Source: Diphasiastrum complanatum
Taxonomy: Eukaryota; Streptophyta; Lycopodiopsida; Lycopodiales; Lycopodiaceae
Direction of reading: 5' to 3'
DNA length: 64,000 nucleotides
Assembly (NCBI GenBank): GCA_029204225.1
Contig: CM055095.1
Coordinates: forward strand, 59,044,865-59,108,864
The notes below the pieces were generated by a model. It was not told the DNA's origin and made no database searches. It saw nothing but the letters and a program-made list of their open reading frames with translations. A program made the position numbers and the translations under genes. Position 1 is the stretch's first letter, and every line of letters begins with the position of its first letter. This document shows positions 32,719 through 47,617 of the stretch, piece by piece.

Positions 32719-33081
32719 ATCAAATATGCTGACAGGGCCTGAGCAGGACAGAACCTGAGGACAGGTAGGGACTGGTCAGGGAAGGCAGGACCGGAGCGGA
32801 TAGGACCTGAGCGGAGGACAGAAGCAAGCTAAAACCTCCAGTAGAATGTCCAGAGTCTAATTACAAAGTTGCCAGAAGCTCCTCATACAAAGCGTGCCGC
32901 CTCAGAAATAGGCCTCGCTTGAGCTTCACTAGCAAGAGTTGTCCATGCACTACGCTCCTTTTCGTTCAATGGCGAGCCAAGCCCAGCAATCTTTGAAGGA
33001 TGACATGTAGTCGTATGAGATCCGAACTGCTCCAGTTGGCCTACCTCTAATCAAATCTTGATCGTCCCAGCAAACACATGA

Positions 33082-34020
33082 GAGAGAGAGCTTTATAATG
33101 TCATTTCCATGCCAAAAGGCATATAAGACTAAAGATGCATGTCAAGTGTGGTAACAGAGGGAGCGTGTGTAACGACTCCAAGTAATACAAATAAAAAAGT
33201 ACATGTAGAGAACTAATGTGCTCTGAATGTAAATGACTAACATGAATACTATAACCGCAATATGAATGTAACAAGGTCTGAAAGACCCAGGTCAAATGCG
33301 GATCGTGAAAAAGGATGTGATAGGCATAGTTGCTGCATGGATGGCTAAATGTTGTCTCTGGTGTCGGCGTCGAGAAGTAGGGCCTTGCATCATGGGATGT
33401 GTAGCTCTCATGGTCACCTGAGGCTGGGTGGTGCGTCATCTTTGAGTCCTAGGTTTGGGAATGCCGTTACAATTGTTGTCAGTCATGTCTGCATCAGAAT
33501 GCGATCTTCGAGAGAGAAGAGGGATGTAATCTGAGACTGTGTGGCTGGATAAGTATGCTGAATTGTTTGACATAGGTCCTGTCGCAGGAGGGACATCTCA
33601 CATATCATCAGTGCCACATAGCGGGGGTCCTCGTATGAGATAAGGGACCGCGGTGTAACTGGCGACTGATGTAAAAGGTAGTGATATCTCCCTCTAATCT
33701 CATAGTAAGCTGGACATATGAATAGGAAATGCTCCTCGGAGTCGACCATAGATAAAGAGCACAACTGGCAAAACCGCTCCTCTCATGGGGTACCCTGGAA
33801 GAGGTCAGTCTCAATCACCAATTGATGTGAAGAAACTTGGAATTGGCCTAGCAAAAATCGAAGGCCATGAGATAGTCCTGAGGTAAGATAATGTGGCAAA
33901 ACTGGGAATCCACCGTGTCTAGCTCCAGAAAGTGTGTCTAGTAATAGTCAGGTTTGACCCGAAGTTGTCCCTGCCATGTCCGGCCCAGATATGCTCTATA
34001 GAGAAAGCGTCTGTTATACA
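33082..34020 (-). mobile_element. LINE 3' fragment 3
   Basis: Short GA tract (33082-33091), CTTTATAATGTC, hairpin, 3' UTR, then the C-terminal coding region in broken frames: SEEHFLFICPAYYEIRGRYH (near 33720) and SYEDPRYVALM. It stops at about 34020 where AT-rich sequence begins; 5' truncated without RT. Confidence 0.72.
33109..33122 (-). other. LINE 3' hairpin, ATGCC/GGCAT
   Basis: ATGCC-AAAA-GGCAT followed by ATAAGAC. Confidence 0.7.
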
Positions 34021-34899
34021 AGGAATTTAAAATCATAATAGTGTTACTCATAAATATCGAAGACTATCAACCAAGGAAAAGTATATTAGAAGACAAAATT
34101 GAAGCATAAATCAAAAATTTATCACAAAAATAGGCTTCAATAAATGTATCCACGAGTGTGTACTATCACTATATTTGAAGAATCTAAAAAGAAAAATTCA
34201 GTGCAGTTCAATAAATTTGTAACTCGCATTCAAGTTGAATACAAGGAGAAGTATAAGGTAACTTGTCTTTCAATGTCACCTATCGTGTCATCTTCAACTT
34301 TTAATAATGCAAAGAAATTGAGCATTCCAGCTTCAATTGGTAAAAAAATTTGGTTTTCGCTTGATTTTTTGCTATTTTCAAATTCAAAAACTCATGTGGG
34401 CCATATTGTGGAACTCCTATAATCAAAATATTTTTAATTTTATTAGAATTTGAATTTAAAAAAATCTAACTGCTTACAAATCTTAGTTTTTTCTTTTTCT
34501 TTTTTTTAAATGAAAATGACAATTTTTTAATCAACCAACTTTACTATAGTTAGCAACCAAAAGATTCTCATACATTTTTATGACAAATTCTTGAACCCTA
34601 GTGATTGGTGCAAAGGAAAACAGATGACTCGTGAAATTAAGATTCACCGGCAATCAAGCAACATGGGCTCACTCTTGCACCGATGACTTTACTTGTGTGA
34701 GGCCCTTAAAGTAATTTAATGCTTCTACTTTGACATTAAAAAGTATGTAATTTACATGAAGAGCGCTCTACTAGCTTATCGAGTTCTTGTATGACTTTAG
34801 CAAAGAATTCTATTGCTAGATCTTTGCACTTATTAATTATGCATCTAACAAACTTTGCATCGACTTAATTAATTACATAACAGTATTCGAATGTCCTTC
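34021..34899. other. AT-rich intron sequence, no feature recognised
   Basis: The open stretch at 34144-34422 has no known motif and sits in low-complexity AT-rich DNA; not called as a gene. Confidence 0.45.
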
Positions 34900-35196
34900 A
34901 CAAAAACATCAAACCCAACATTATTAACCCAACCTACATTTTTGTTGCAGCTTGTTACTTTCCTCCTGTGTCCTCTACCTTTGTGGAGGGTGTTGGTTCA
35001 CCTTACAGTGATCTTTCTATGGATATTATCAAATGTGCAGAGCGAGGTTACATTTTTCTCACTGGCGACTTTAATGCCAGAACAGCTTCACGGCAGACTG
35101 AAACTATGATTGTACAGACCAGCTTTGTGTTCGTGCCCTTGATGGTGATGACATGAGAGTTACCATGAGTGAAATTGAGATTTGTTGCCGATGTCG
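34900..35196 (+). mobile_element. LINE endonuclease fragment, plus strand
   Basis: A + frame reads VAACYFPPVSSTFVEGVGSP and then GYIFLTGDFNARTASRQTE, the middle of the APE-type endonuclease (compare LINE A: AVCYFAPQTSAF, LILLAGDFNARTSTQQTE). It is the only LINE piece in this intron with plus orientation and joins the minus-strand LINE C at about 35197. Confidence 0.7.
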
Positions 35197-38080
<2,884 letters not shown>

Positions 38081-38106
38081 AAGAAAGCTTTATTAATGTC
38101 TTTTCC

Positions 38107-38120
38107 ATGCCAAAAGGCAT
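38107..38120 (-). other. LINE 3' hairpin, ATGCC/GGCAT
   Basis: ATGCC-AAAA-GGCAT followed by ATAAGAC; 31 bases from the GA tract. Confidence 0.72.
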
Positions 38121-38449
38121 ATAAGACTAATGAAGTACATGTCAAGTGTATGGTAACCATGGGAGCGTATAAAACGTCTCCAAAACTGTAATAAAGAAAA
38201 CATCTAGTACAAACTAAAGTAGACACGTATGTGAGTGTGTTTGTGCATAATAATCATATGTATCTATGTCCAGATGTCAAGACTGTGTTGTGCTGCTGCT
38301 GCTGTAAAAGGATGTAATGTGAGCCACAACAAGAGAAGGCACTAGAGCCTGCCGGCGTCATCTATGAGCATGAGCATGTGTAGTAGTACGTCTCTGCATA
38401 GGATGTCTGGTGATCCTGGTAGTAACGTGATGGTGACAAGTACACTCTC

Positions 38450-41118
38450 TGATCTGTATGAGAATGCGAGCGGCTATCATCATCATCATCATCATAATCC
38501 TCGTCCTCATGCGCTAAGTCACGCGATCTCCGCCTAGTAAAGGATGAAGTGATCAGTGGCTGTGAGGTAAAATGCTAGGGTGTCCCGTATAAATCTCTCC
38601 GTATAGGATGAACATCTCACGTACCATCAGAGCGACACATCGTGGGTCCTCATAGGCGATGAGAGAGCGTAGAGTGGTAGGCATGTCTCGAAACAGGCAG
38701 TGATATCATCCTCTGATCTCATAGTATACAGGGCATCTAAAGATAAAGTGCTCCTCAGACTCCACCTCACCTAGAGAGCAATGAGCATAACTGGCAAATC
38801 CGCTCCTCTCTAAGAATACCATGGAAACGACCAGTCTCAATAGCTAGTTGATGAGAGGATACCCTGAGCTGTCCCAATGTGAATCTGAGACAATGTGATA
38901 GTCCCGAATCTAAATAGTGTGGCATGACTGGTGTCCCTGATGCATCCAGCTCCAAGAAATGGGTCTGGTAGAAAGCTGGCTTAACCCCTAACTGGTGACG
39001 CCAAGTCTGCTCTAGATATTTGCGATAGAGGAATCGTCTGATATATTGATGGGTGCCTGAGGGAAGCTCTATGATGGAGATACCAAATGACTCAACTAGG
39101 AGGTGAGATGCTTGAGAGAACCATGATAATCTGTAGCCCTAATCATGAACGCGCTGTGAGGGGGATAGTGCAATTTGTATGTATCGTCTGTCTATCTCTG
39201 GTAACGCTTGTATCCTCTGTATATAGGTAATGAGCTGGAAAGCTGCCTCGATCTGTATAGGTGGAACTGCAAACTCGGCCAGGAGAATCTCATGTGGAAT
39301 AGAAGGCTTTGCTCAAATCAACCGAGCTAGCATGGTGGTCTGTAGTCGTGAAAGACTGGCCCAGTGTGAAGAGGGGAGACCTGTACACCATGCCTCTGCC
39401 GCATATAGAGCCGTGGGGGTGACAATGGTATCAAAAAGGTGACACTTACTACGAGCATCCTGGATGGACTTCCGGAAACAAAATCGCTCTAGCTGAACAA
39501 GGGAGGCATGTCGAGTGGTAGCAACCTGTCTCATGCTAAAAGTAGGACCTAAGAAAAGGATCCCCAGGTATGTGTAGGAAGGGACCACCTCTAGGACCTG
39601 TCCACCCAAAGTAAGCTCCTGTCGCTGCATAAATGCTCGATATGTGTTGAAGACCATAACCTTGGTCTTCCCAATGTTCACCCCTAGGCCCCATCTGGTG
39701 CAAAACTCATGTAAGCAATTTAACTGTCGTTGTAGACCCTCGTTGGTCAGTGAGACCAATACCACATCATCGGCATAAAGGAGGATAGCAATCAAGATGT
39801 CCCCAAGCCTGCAACCAGCACCACCACACTGTGTAATGACTCTCTCCAACTCATCAATATACAAGCCAAAGAGGACTGGTGAGAGGGAAGAACCCTACTT
39901 CACCCCAATAGTTCTCCAAATGTGATCGGATATGCCACTGCTATGCCGAAAACATCCCAGGACACGCTCATAAAGTGCCATCACAGCAAGAACGATATCA
40001 GTGGAGAAGCCTAGGTCTCGGAGTCTTTGGATGAGCAATGAGCGAGGGACAGAATCAAAGGCTTTTCTAAAGTCCACAAAACAACAGTAAACCCTCTCTC
40101 TCCTGTGCTTAGCCTCCTCAATCACGGCCCGCAATGTGAAGATGTGATTTGCAGTAGAGTAATGGGCTCGAAAACCTGCTTGACCCATAGCATGTAGTCT
40201 CCTAGTCTCCGCGTCTGAGCTCACAACAGACTGAAGTATAGTACCATATAGCTTTGCTAGGACATGCCCAATCATAATGGTGCAGTAGTTACTCGGAATC
40301 ATGGGGTCACTATTCTTATGGATGGGGTGGATGATGTTAGTGCACCAGGATGATGGGAAACCAGAAACAACTGCGGAATTAAGAAGGGTGGCTATGGTGG
40401 GAGCAAGTAAGTCAGAGGCATGGGAAAGGAGTTTAGACTTGAGGTCTTCAATATCTTTGGCCTTGTGAGACTTCATCTTCTTAATGGCTGCAAGTACCAT
40501 GTCAGATGTGAAGAAGGAGAACTCAGATGGTCGTGGAGATATGGAGATAGGTGAGTCGTTTGGGACGGTATAGAAGCTAGTAGCATAATCAGTCCATATG
40601 CGGAGGTCCTCTAGGAGGGGTGGTGGAGATCGAGGAATGAACTCACGCCAAAAAGCGCCCGAAGAAGAACTGAAAAGAAGGTCGATAAGACGTTTCCTTT
40701 CAGAATCATCATAGGAACGTTTCTTACGGCGGAGAACACGCTGGTAGGAGCGTCGGGAAGATCGAAGCAAATGTGGAGCATGGATACGTGAATAGGTTAC
40801 TGACTGATGAAGAGAGCGGCACTCGGTATTGTACCATGGGGGGTGCAATGGTCAAGGTGTTCATCGAGTCTTTTTGGGATGGGGTTTTGTGGGGAGGTTT
40901 AGTGATGCAGTTGTGTGGAGAGAGGTAGTGAGAAATGCAACCTAGGTGTCGATTGGACTGTCATGAGGAAAGGAGTGTAAAAGTGAAGCCAGGGACTGCC
41001 GGTACAATGGCATGTAAATGGGATCAAATGTGTACGTGGTTTGCTCAGGTAAGCATGGGTAGTGTAGATGAATGAGTGGGTGGAAGGTGGCCAATATCGA
41101 AGGAGAGAAATGAGTGAT
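38450..41118 (-). pseudogene. LINE D ORF2, broken
   Basis: Endonuclease remnant SVIPFLITHFSP and following linker (41110-40860), RT frame 40848-39313 with GQAGFRAHYSTANH, VDFRKAFDSVPRSLLIQR, YADDVVLV (39765) and NIGKTKVMVF. A TAG at 39895-39897 replaces the Gln of the conserved VKQGC motif. After frameshifts, the C terminus has CHCLRFTLGQLRVSSHQ-like (LSHCLRFTLGQLRVSSHQ) and ERICQLCSL (38800). Confidence 0.8.
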
Positions 41119-41741
41119 CAGAAACGGTATGACGCTATTGAAAGTGTGTGTACCTTCTTTACCGTCTTCTTTGAATAAAGAGGCCCATGTTTTGGTTTCC
41201 GCCATATGTTGCTCAATCCATTCCTCCAATTCTTGGATCTTTGTGGTGGTGGTGCTGGCTGGTTCTTCTTTTCTTCTCAAGGCCTCTTCCAAAGATATGA
41301 TCCGGGCCATCATAGTTTGCTTCTCGATTGCCATAGCTTGTATTGTGGTTTTCATTTGACCCATTTCAATCCTTATAGGGAATGAGAGAGGATTATGAGA
41401 GGGGGTAGAGAACCATGGAGGGAGGAGAGGGCCAAGGAAGGGGGGGGAGGGCTGAGTGCCTGCTGGGCAGCTAGCGCTGCCTCAGCAAGCAGAAAAGAGG
41501 GAATGGGAGCCAACGAGGGGGTGGGAAGGGTAGGGGTAGGCTGAGCAGGCAGTGAGGGGATGGGAAGGGCCAGCGAGGAGGTGGGAGAGGTAGCAGGCAG
41601 CGAGGGGGTGAAAGCAAGCAGCGAGGAAGTAGGCAGCAAGGGAGCAGGCAGCGAGGGGGTGGGAAGGGCCAGCAAGGGGGTCGGATCAAGCAGCGAAGGG
41701 GAGGGAGGTGAGCGAGGGCTCCCCTTTTTCTTGGCCATGGA
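41119..41741 (-). pseudogene. LINE D ORF1, Pro-rich N terminus and coiled coil
   Basis: ATG at 41741 opens MAKKKGSPRSPPSPSLLDP, then imperfect repeats of the type LPTPSLPAPLLP over about 100 residues. The frame ends at 41373, but a second minus frame from 41364 reads MGQMKTTIQAMAIEKQTMMA, then LEEALRRKEE and IQELEEWIEQHMAE, a clear coiled coil as in L1 ORF1p trimers. After THTFN the sequence jumps to endonuclease. Confidence 0.6.
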
Positions 41742-41795
41742 GAGGGTGGAGGTGGAGCGTGGATAGACTAGCGAGCAGCCATGGACAGGGTGCCA

Positions 41796-42482
41796 GCCAG
41801 AGAGAGAGAGGGAGAGAGAGAGAGCACATAAGACAAGTAAAAAGTACATCAAAAAAGGAGCATTGTCCACGTAGGACTTATTCCTATAAGCTAAACCAGA
41901 ACAAGAAAACAGAGAGAAAAACAAAAAACAAAGCTTAACCTCCAGCTTTGTCGAGGGTACAATATTAGTAACTTAACCACCAGCTACACAGAGGGAAAGA
42001 GAAAACTGATATAAGTTAACTAACTAGCTAAGTGGATATAAAAAACTGCGTGATATGGTGAGAAGCAGGCGTTGGCCTCTATTGAAGAGCCCTGGGCCTG
42101 GAGGAGCGAAGAGGACACTGGAGCTTCGGCCGTCGTACTGGAATGTCTATCTCACTATCAGAAGTCTCATCTCTATCCCTCTTCTGGAAAAAGTGCGTAA
42201 TGTGTGACTGGCTATAATCCACATCAGAAGCATCCAATAAAAGAGAAGATCACAGAGTAAACATCTCTCGTAATAACAAACCAACACATCTGAGTAGGCA
42301 AGGAAAGAACCAAGTGTAAGTGGAGTATCTCTGTATAAGCAATGGTATCTGCCTCTGATCTCATAGTAGGCCGGACATCGGAAAATGAAGTGGAACTCAT
42401 CCTCAATCTCAAGAGCAGCACTGACAAATCCGTAGCAGTCGAGGTGTGTTTGTGTATCTGCCTGTCTCAATAGCAAGTACAT
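41796..42482 (-). mobile_element. LINE 3' fragment 4
   Basis: GA-rich tract (41801-41823), then CACATAAGACAAG at the hairpin position (the distal arm is lost) and a 3' UTR clearly homologous to those at 28360 and 29470 (CAAAGCTTAACCTCCAGCT, ACCACCAGCTACACAGAGG). Then the C-terminal coding end in broken frames (EDEFHFIFRCPAYYEIRG near 42390). No RT. Confidence 0.7.
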
Positions 42483-42527
42483 CCAAAGATTTTGAAAATA
42501 TGGCCTCCTACCAAAGCGAGGACCGCA

Positions 42528-42829
42528 TGGAGAGAAAGAAACACAGAAATCTTTATTAATGTCTTTTAAATGCCAAGAAGGCATATAAGATGAAGTACAT
42601 GTCATGTGTGTATAATGAAAACTGCGAGTATAAAAACGTCTTCGAAAGTATAAACGCATATCCAAATCTAGAACTAAATGGAAAAAACCCTGGAATAAAA
42701 GCCTAAATATAAATGTGTAAAAGTAGTGATGTCATCATTCAATCCTGCTGAAGAAAGTTGTGATATGGGCAGTCCCAAAAGATGTGTTTAGAGTGGATTG
42801 CTATTGATGTCGTTGTCGTTGACCTGGGT

Positions 42830-42832
<3 letters not shown>
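42528..42832 (-). mobile_element. LINE 3' fragment 5
   Basis: AGAGAAAGAAACACAG, CTTTATTAATGTC, hairpin (42570-42584), ATATAAGATG, 3' UTR, then a zinc-domain-like piece (SKHIFWDCPYHNFL near 42780). Truncated 5' side, abutting the (GA)n at 42833. Between 42483 and 42527 are 45 unassigned bases. Confidence 0.65.
42570..42584 (-). other. LINE 3' hairpin, ATGCC/GGCAT with 5-base loop
   Basis: ATGCC-AAGAA-GGCAT followed by ATAAGAT. Confidence 0.68.

Positions 42833-42887
<55 letters not shown>
42833..42887. repeat. (GA)n microsatellite at the right end of the LINE array
   Basis: About 27 GA units. The LINE fragment ends on its left; on its right is ordinary intron sequence leading to the 42964 exon, with no LINE body. 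It may be the original genomic target of the array. Confidence 0.9.
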
Positions 42888-42888
<1 letters not shown>

Positions 42889-42963
42889 CTTATGAGTTAC
42901 AAACGCAATGAAATTCCACTTATTCATCAGAGGACATAAATAACTTTTTGATGCTCTTCTCAG

Positions 42964-43023
42964 GCTCAAATGAAAAGTGCACGTATGCCAACTGACAATT
43001 ATGATCCTTCTCGATGGCTACCG
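42964..43023 (+). CDS. APC7: APC7 exon: 20-codon linker ending PSRWLP
   Basis: A CTCAG acceptor precedes 60 bases encoding AQMKSARMPTDNYDPSRWLP, followed by GTAATG. In plant APC7 a short linker with the conserved SRWL motif follows the SLFP segment. The exon starts 76 bases after a (GA)n tract that ends the LINE array of the preceding intron. Confidence 0.82.
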
Positions 43024-43276
43024 GTAATGTGAATTCTTCGATTCACATTATGCTTAAATTAGATTGTATGTTATTCATGGGTATGTTTGTCATAACCCAT
43101 GTTCCAAAAGCCAAGGATGTCAATTGCAGCCTGCACCTTCAAAACTTTCTCTTTCAATGTAGCTTTTTTTCTTGTGCAGTTTTTCTGACATAGCCAGGCT
43201 CCTAGTATTATTTTTCTAGAATGCAAAACAATGGTGTATCAACATAAGTCATATGATCTTCTTTTGATTTGCACAG

Positions 43277-43322
43277 AGATTTACAGATGGGCATTGTGGC
43301 ATGGCATCACTTGATTATAAAG
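43277..43322 (+). CDS. APC7: APC7 exon: 15 codons ending SLDYKG
   Basis: Short phase-0 exon reading RFTDGHCGMASLDYK plus one base of the next Gly codon. It lies between CACAG and GTATTG. It matches the first helix of the TPR that continues in the next exon. Too small to identify alone, but it fits in order and phase. Confidence 0.8.
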
Positions 43323-43597
43323 GTATTGTATAAATTGTCAAAATGATGAAGTAAATGATTTTTGAAATAAGCATCAATTAGTATCATTTGGCTATCTACT
43401 TTTGAGATTTTATCTTTTTCACTGCTTCGTGTGCTACATTTGCATTGTGGATGTCTCACAAACAGTCTTTTTATTCTTCTCAATTGATGGGAAGATCCCA
43501 TGACTTCTGTTTGTCAAATCTGCTTATATAATCAATTGTGATTATCATCTTTTCTGAATGAACATGTTGATTCTGAAGTATTTGTATAACACCTCAG

Positions 43598-43671
43598 GAG
43601 GATTGGAGCATTTTAATAATTTAAGTCAACGATTCCCAAACAATGTCCATATCTTGCTAGAAACTGCAAAG
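43598..43671 (+). CDS. APC7: APC7 exon: GGLEHFNNLSQRFPNN TPR helix
   Basis: After CTCAG the exon completes a Gly codon and encodes GLEHFNNLSQRFPNNVHILL and ETAK, ending before GTAAGC. 'GLExF..L.QRFPNN.H.L.E.AK' is typical of APC7. Confidence 0.84.
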
Positions 43672-44521
43672 GTAAGCTTGACTGTATCTCCATTATGTAT
43701 TGTTTTTCCAATGACAATTTGAAAATCATGTAATTGGTACATTCAAAAGAATGTATGGGTAATTTCTGATAAGTGCGAAGTAATCAATATGAAGATTGCC
43801 ATAAATTCTTGTAGATTTTTGTTTTTGGGGGTGCTTTATAATCACACACAATCTCTATAATTCAGGAGCATCATTTTCTAGTTCAATATATGTGATACAT
43901 GGGTCAGATAGCAGGTACAAGAAACCTTTAGAGAAGCAGTGTTCAACATTTGGGACACCACCCTGCATTAGAAGTGTAGTACATGCTGGTTTATTTTGGG
44001 AGGAATGATAAAGTTATCTGTATGAAGCTCCACTGACATGGGTGAACATTCTCTGAGCATGAAAACGTCAAGTTTGAGCTGAAAGGATGTCCCAGAGCAG
44101 GTTGTATGTGTGTAGGGCTCCCTTCTACATTTGTGAACAATTGATCTTGTTCGATACTGGACTTTCTGCTATGAAAATTGCTACACTTCAGTGGCACACA
44201 ATTTTGAACCATTCGATTCATTCTTTTTTGGACTATCCAAAGCAAGCACCTCTATGCATTTTTCCACCTCACATTTTGTATCTTGGAAGTATCCTTTTTT
44301 ACAATATCATCATCTAGTCATAAATTTGTTTCTATGCACGCATTTGGCAATAATATCAGGATGTAGTTGAACTCTAAATGCGATTTGGACTATTTCATCA
44401 CTTTGTAGAATGCTAGAAATTATTTTTCTCCCATGAGGCTTGGTGTTATATCTTTGAAAACTTCAATTGCTTTTCATTCTTCCTATTATTTTTGAGTTGA
44501 AGGCAAATATGTCATCTGCAG

Positions 44522-44572
44522 GCAGAGGGAGCACTAGGTAGGGTTGATGAAGCTGTCCATGTATTTGAAAAG
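44522..44572 (+). CDS. APC7: APC7 exon: 17-codon AEGALGRVDEAVHVFEK
   Basis: A CTGCAG acceptor and GTTTGT donor bracket 17 complete codons forming a TPR helix A (G.xDEAxxxFEK). Phase 0 at both ends, in register with both neighbours. Confidence 0.83.
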
Positions 44573-44696
44573 GTTTGTGTTTGCTGAGTTGCTAAAGTAT
44601 TGCAACTTTCTTCCAATGATCTTCCTTATTTTTTTGAGATGTCCACCAGATTCTGTTTGAATGATTTGAAAGCAGACCTTTATTGGTAAATTGCAG

Positions 44697-44900
44697 TCAC
44701 GGCAATTTGATCCATTTAATGTCACTGCCATGGATGAATATGCTATGCTTCTACGAACAAGGGGCGAAAGTACAGAGCTTAATCGTCTTGTGCACGATTT
44801 GTTGAATATTGACCCTACAAGGCCTGAAGTCTGGGTAGCATCTGCTGTTTTGTGGGAGACACGTGATGATAAAATGAGGGCCCTAACCTATGCGGAAAAA
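44697..44900 (+). CDS. APC7: APC7 exon: largest visible exon, 68 codons
   Basis: TTGCAG acceptor, GTAAGC donor, 68 codons in phase 0. It encodes SRQFDPFNVTAMDEYAMLLR, then a TPR with LNRLVHDLLNIDPTRPEVWV and an ALTYAEK end. 'MDEYAMLL' and 'LVHDLL' followed by 'PEV' are the strongest APC7 signature in the window. Confidence 0.87.
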
Positions 44901-46189
44901 GTAAGCTATCAAGTATTTTGAAATTGTTCTTTCAACTTATGACCCGAACTAAATTTCAGAAATATATGTATGCTATTTGAGAATATGTATAACCATTGTG
45001 GCATGGTATGTGAATGTCTAGTGAGAGCAAAAAACAAGTAAAGTACTGATAGCAAAATTGAATAAGCTGCTGGGATTAGTTATAGGAAAATTTGTACACG
45101 GCTAGCATGCATTGATAAACTACCAGTATAAGGAATCAAGACCATTAAAACTTACTTAGTCAGACGTGCTTTTAAGAAAAGCCAACATCAATGGTAAGAG
45201 AATGTTATTTGCAAAGTATCTGAACGAGAAGACTGAATATCTAAGCTAATTGTAAACTAACAATTTTTGAACTACTTTAAAGTGAATAACAAGCTACTCT
45301 AAATTATCAGCACTAATAATGAGTCTCACATCTCTATTTATACTGTCTAAGGCCCTCAAATCTGCGATGTAGGCTGGCAGCCCTATAGCGAGTATGTGCC
45401 TCATAAATGACTAATAACTGCCAAATACTCAATGACAAACCTAAGGCCCCAAAGTAAATAGTCTGACTAACAGTAAATAAAGTCTGGACCCATGGCCCAT
45501 ACAAATGTCCTTGTGCATGATAAATTGCATGTAACTATTCCTCTTTCAAATGGCACTATCTGCAATGTCAGAATACAGAAAAAAGGTATTATGAAAAGTA
45601 GAAGCTGTCAAAAAAGAATTGCATATACAGAAGAAGTTACTATAAAGTGGAAGAAAAAAATGAACAACAAGAACATGATGCCGCTAACTGCATTCTCCAT
45701 GGAAGCCGCGAAAATTAGTACTCCAAACTAGCAAGCTGTGAAAAGTAGAACAATGTCTATATAACTGTTGCTTGGTATCACATTGCTATTCGAATGGAAT
45801 AGGACTACCAAAGGAAAACAAAATCATGAACCATATGCCTAAAGCATCTAGCTTAGCTTTCAAATATTAATATGAAGATGCTATCAAAATTTGCCTTTGG
45901 AACACTGTTGCACATAATATGTACCATGCCAATCAGATGGATGAAGTATGCCACATGAGAGCATCAATACGATGGAATGAAGAAATCATCATCAATGGAG
46001 CTTTGTTGCAAGAGATATACCAGCACACTGAGTTATGAACCACAAATTTTTGTATCAAATGAAGAATAAGATGACAATCCCATGAGCTATTAGCAAAACT
46101 CACACAAGAAATGATAGCTAGCATCAAACAATTATCGCCATCAGCTTAAATAGACACAAACAATAGCTGAGCCCAACCACTAATGTTAA
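44901..46189. other. APC7 intron sequence, no feature recognised
   Basis: Only short open frames (for example 45492-45731) with no family resemblance. Possibly old LTR sequence, not demonstrable. Confidence 0.4.
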
Positions 46190-46575
46190 TGACACACATA
46201 GTGCATACTTCTATATTTTTGGCCATGCACTTTCTACTACATTTGGTAGGCCTTGGAACACTATTTTACTTTTTTCCAAATTGGGCCCTAATATTTTAAT
46301 CTCAAATTTCTTTCTAAGTCAATTAAAGGAGGTAGTTTTTGCTTAGTATAATAGCCACTAAGATTATTAATTAGTCAATCATGAGTTTGGAGTCTTGAGC
46401 ACTTTGTAGGGGAGTTCTATCTTTGTATTGGAGATCTGTGTGAGCTATTAGTAGTCGTTGATTTCATTAGTCTTCTTTGTTGGAGAATGCTTGTGAAAGA
46501 TTATTTTGCCACTTTTATGAATGCTACCTGGTACTTACTATGTTTCATGCTAAATCTATAGATACGTTCATAACT
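46190..46575 (+). repeat. 5' LTR of the old element
   Basis: Ends CATAACT directly before TGGTATCAGACC; shares long stretches with 50085-50475. Confidence 0.65.
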
Positions 46576-46969
46576 TGGTATCAGACCAGTTTCCTTCCTT
46601 GGTGGGAGTGCTAGGTTTGCTCCACACTAGGTGGATCTTCATTTTTTTTCTAGTGGAACTATAGCGAAAGAGCTTCCGCTAGACTTGGACGGAGATTATT
46701 TTTGGCAACTATTTTAACGGACCACTATCTTTTCTGGTGGCTGTTTTTGCGAAATTTCTGTGCAATACTTATTGCACTTTCTAGCACCCTATTTGGAGGA
46801 GGGTTTGCCACTTTTTAACCAGCATTTGTTTGCTGAGTTTTGACAATCTTTTGGAGGCTCCATCACCCTATTTTTGAGGTTATTTTTTACTTCACTTGCT
46901 GGTTTTTCAAGGCAGTACCTTTCATTCTTCCTAACACCGTGTTTGGAGGTGATTTTGGCACATGAAACT

Positions 46970-47125
46970 GAACGTACAGATTGAGAGACTATTAAACGAG
47001 CCCTTATCACACGGTTCAAACCTCGGAAGTTTATGGAAGACCCTTTCCTACTTTTAAGTAAAATTAAAATGGGAAAGCAGAAAATGGTTCGAGATTACAT
47101 TGAACAGGTAAAACGCCTCAGATCT
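46970..47125 (+). pseudogene. foreign gag fragment in the leader of the old element
   Basis: A + frame reads ALITRFKPRKFMEDPFLLLS and then KMGKQKMVRDYIEQVKRLRS, resembling the Gag helix block 'L..RF......L.K..QG..V.DYI'. It is different from, and upstream of, the element's own gag at 47618, so it looks captured or nested. Confidence 0.45.
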
Positions 47126-47617
47126 TGTTTGCTGGTTTTTGGCCTACGTTCTAGCCATTGCATCACCCTCTTTGTTGCTGCAGTTTCAGCTACCTTGCTG
47201 ATTTTTTGGGGCAGCATACCCATCTATTTCCAACACCCTACTTGGAAGTGATATTGACATATTTTTGCACACTTTTGCTTGTGCTGGTTTTTGGACTCTT
47301 TTTGCAGTGCATATTTTTCTTATTTGGCAGCTTACTTCCTTGGTGCTCTATTTGGTGGACATTTTGACACCTTCTTCACCACCTATCACTTGCTACATTC
47401 GTTTGCATAAATCCTACTTTGAGGTGACAACTTGTGCCCTCACGGTTTGTGCTTTTCTGCATATTGTTGCCTTTTTTGCATAGTCTCACAAGTCGCATAT
47501 TCACATTTTTTTCCCATTCCCTTCAAAGTTGCATTTTCCAGGTCGCATTCTACATAGAAGTTGCAGAAGTCCTGTTTGACACAAAGTCATAGAAGTTGCA
47601 TTTTATCATTTGCTATC

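Larger units (their letters stand above)
29413..33080 (-). mobile_element. L1-like LINE A, near full length but internally deleted
   Basis: On the minus strand: possible 5' UTR (33080-32719), ORF1 (32718-32166), APE endonuclease remains (about 32150-31250), reverse transcriptase (about 31100-29800), then a direct jump to the 3' UTR, so most of the C-terminal zinc domain is deleted. The 3' end has the shared hairpin, ATTAATATATTC and a (TC)n tail. The right boundary is inferred from the next (GA)n tract. Confidence 0.75.

Noticed and set aside
34144-34422. 92-codon ORF in AT-rich DNA
   Set aside because: Low-complexity Lys/Ser/Phe-rich translation without motif or context.
44691-44921. small independent gene
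   Set aside because: Its ends are splice sites and its frame continues neighbouring APC7 exons; it is an exon, not a gene.
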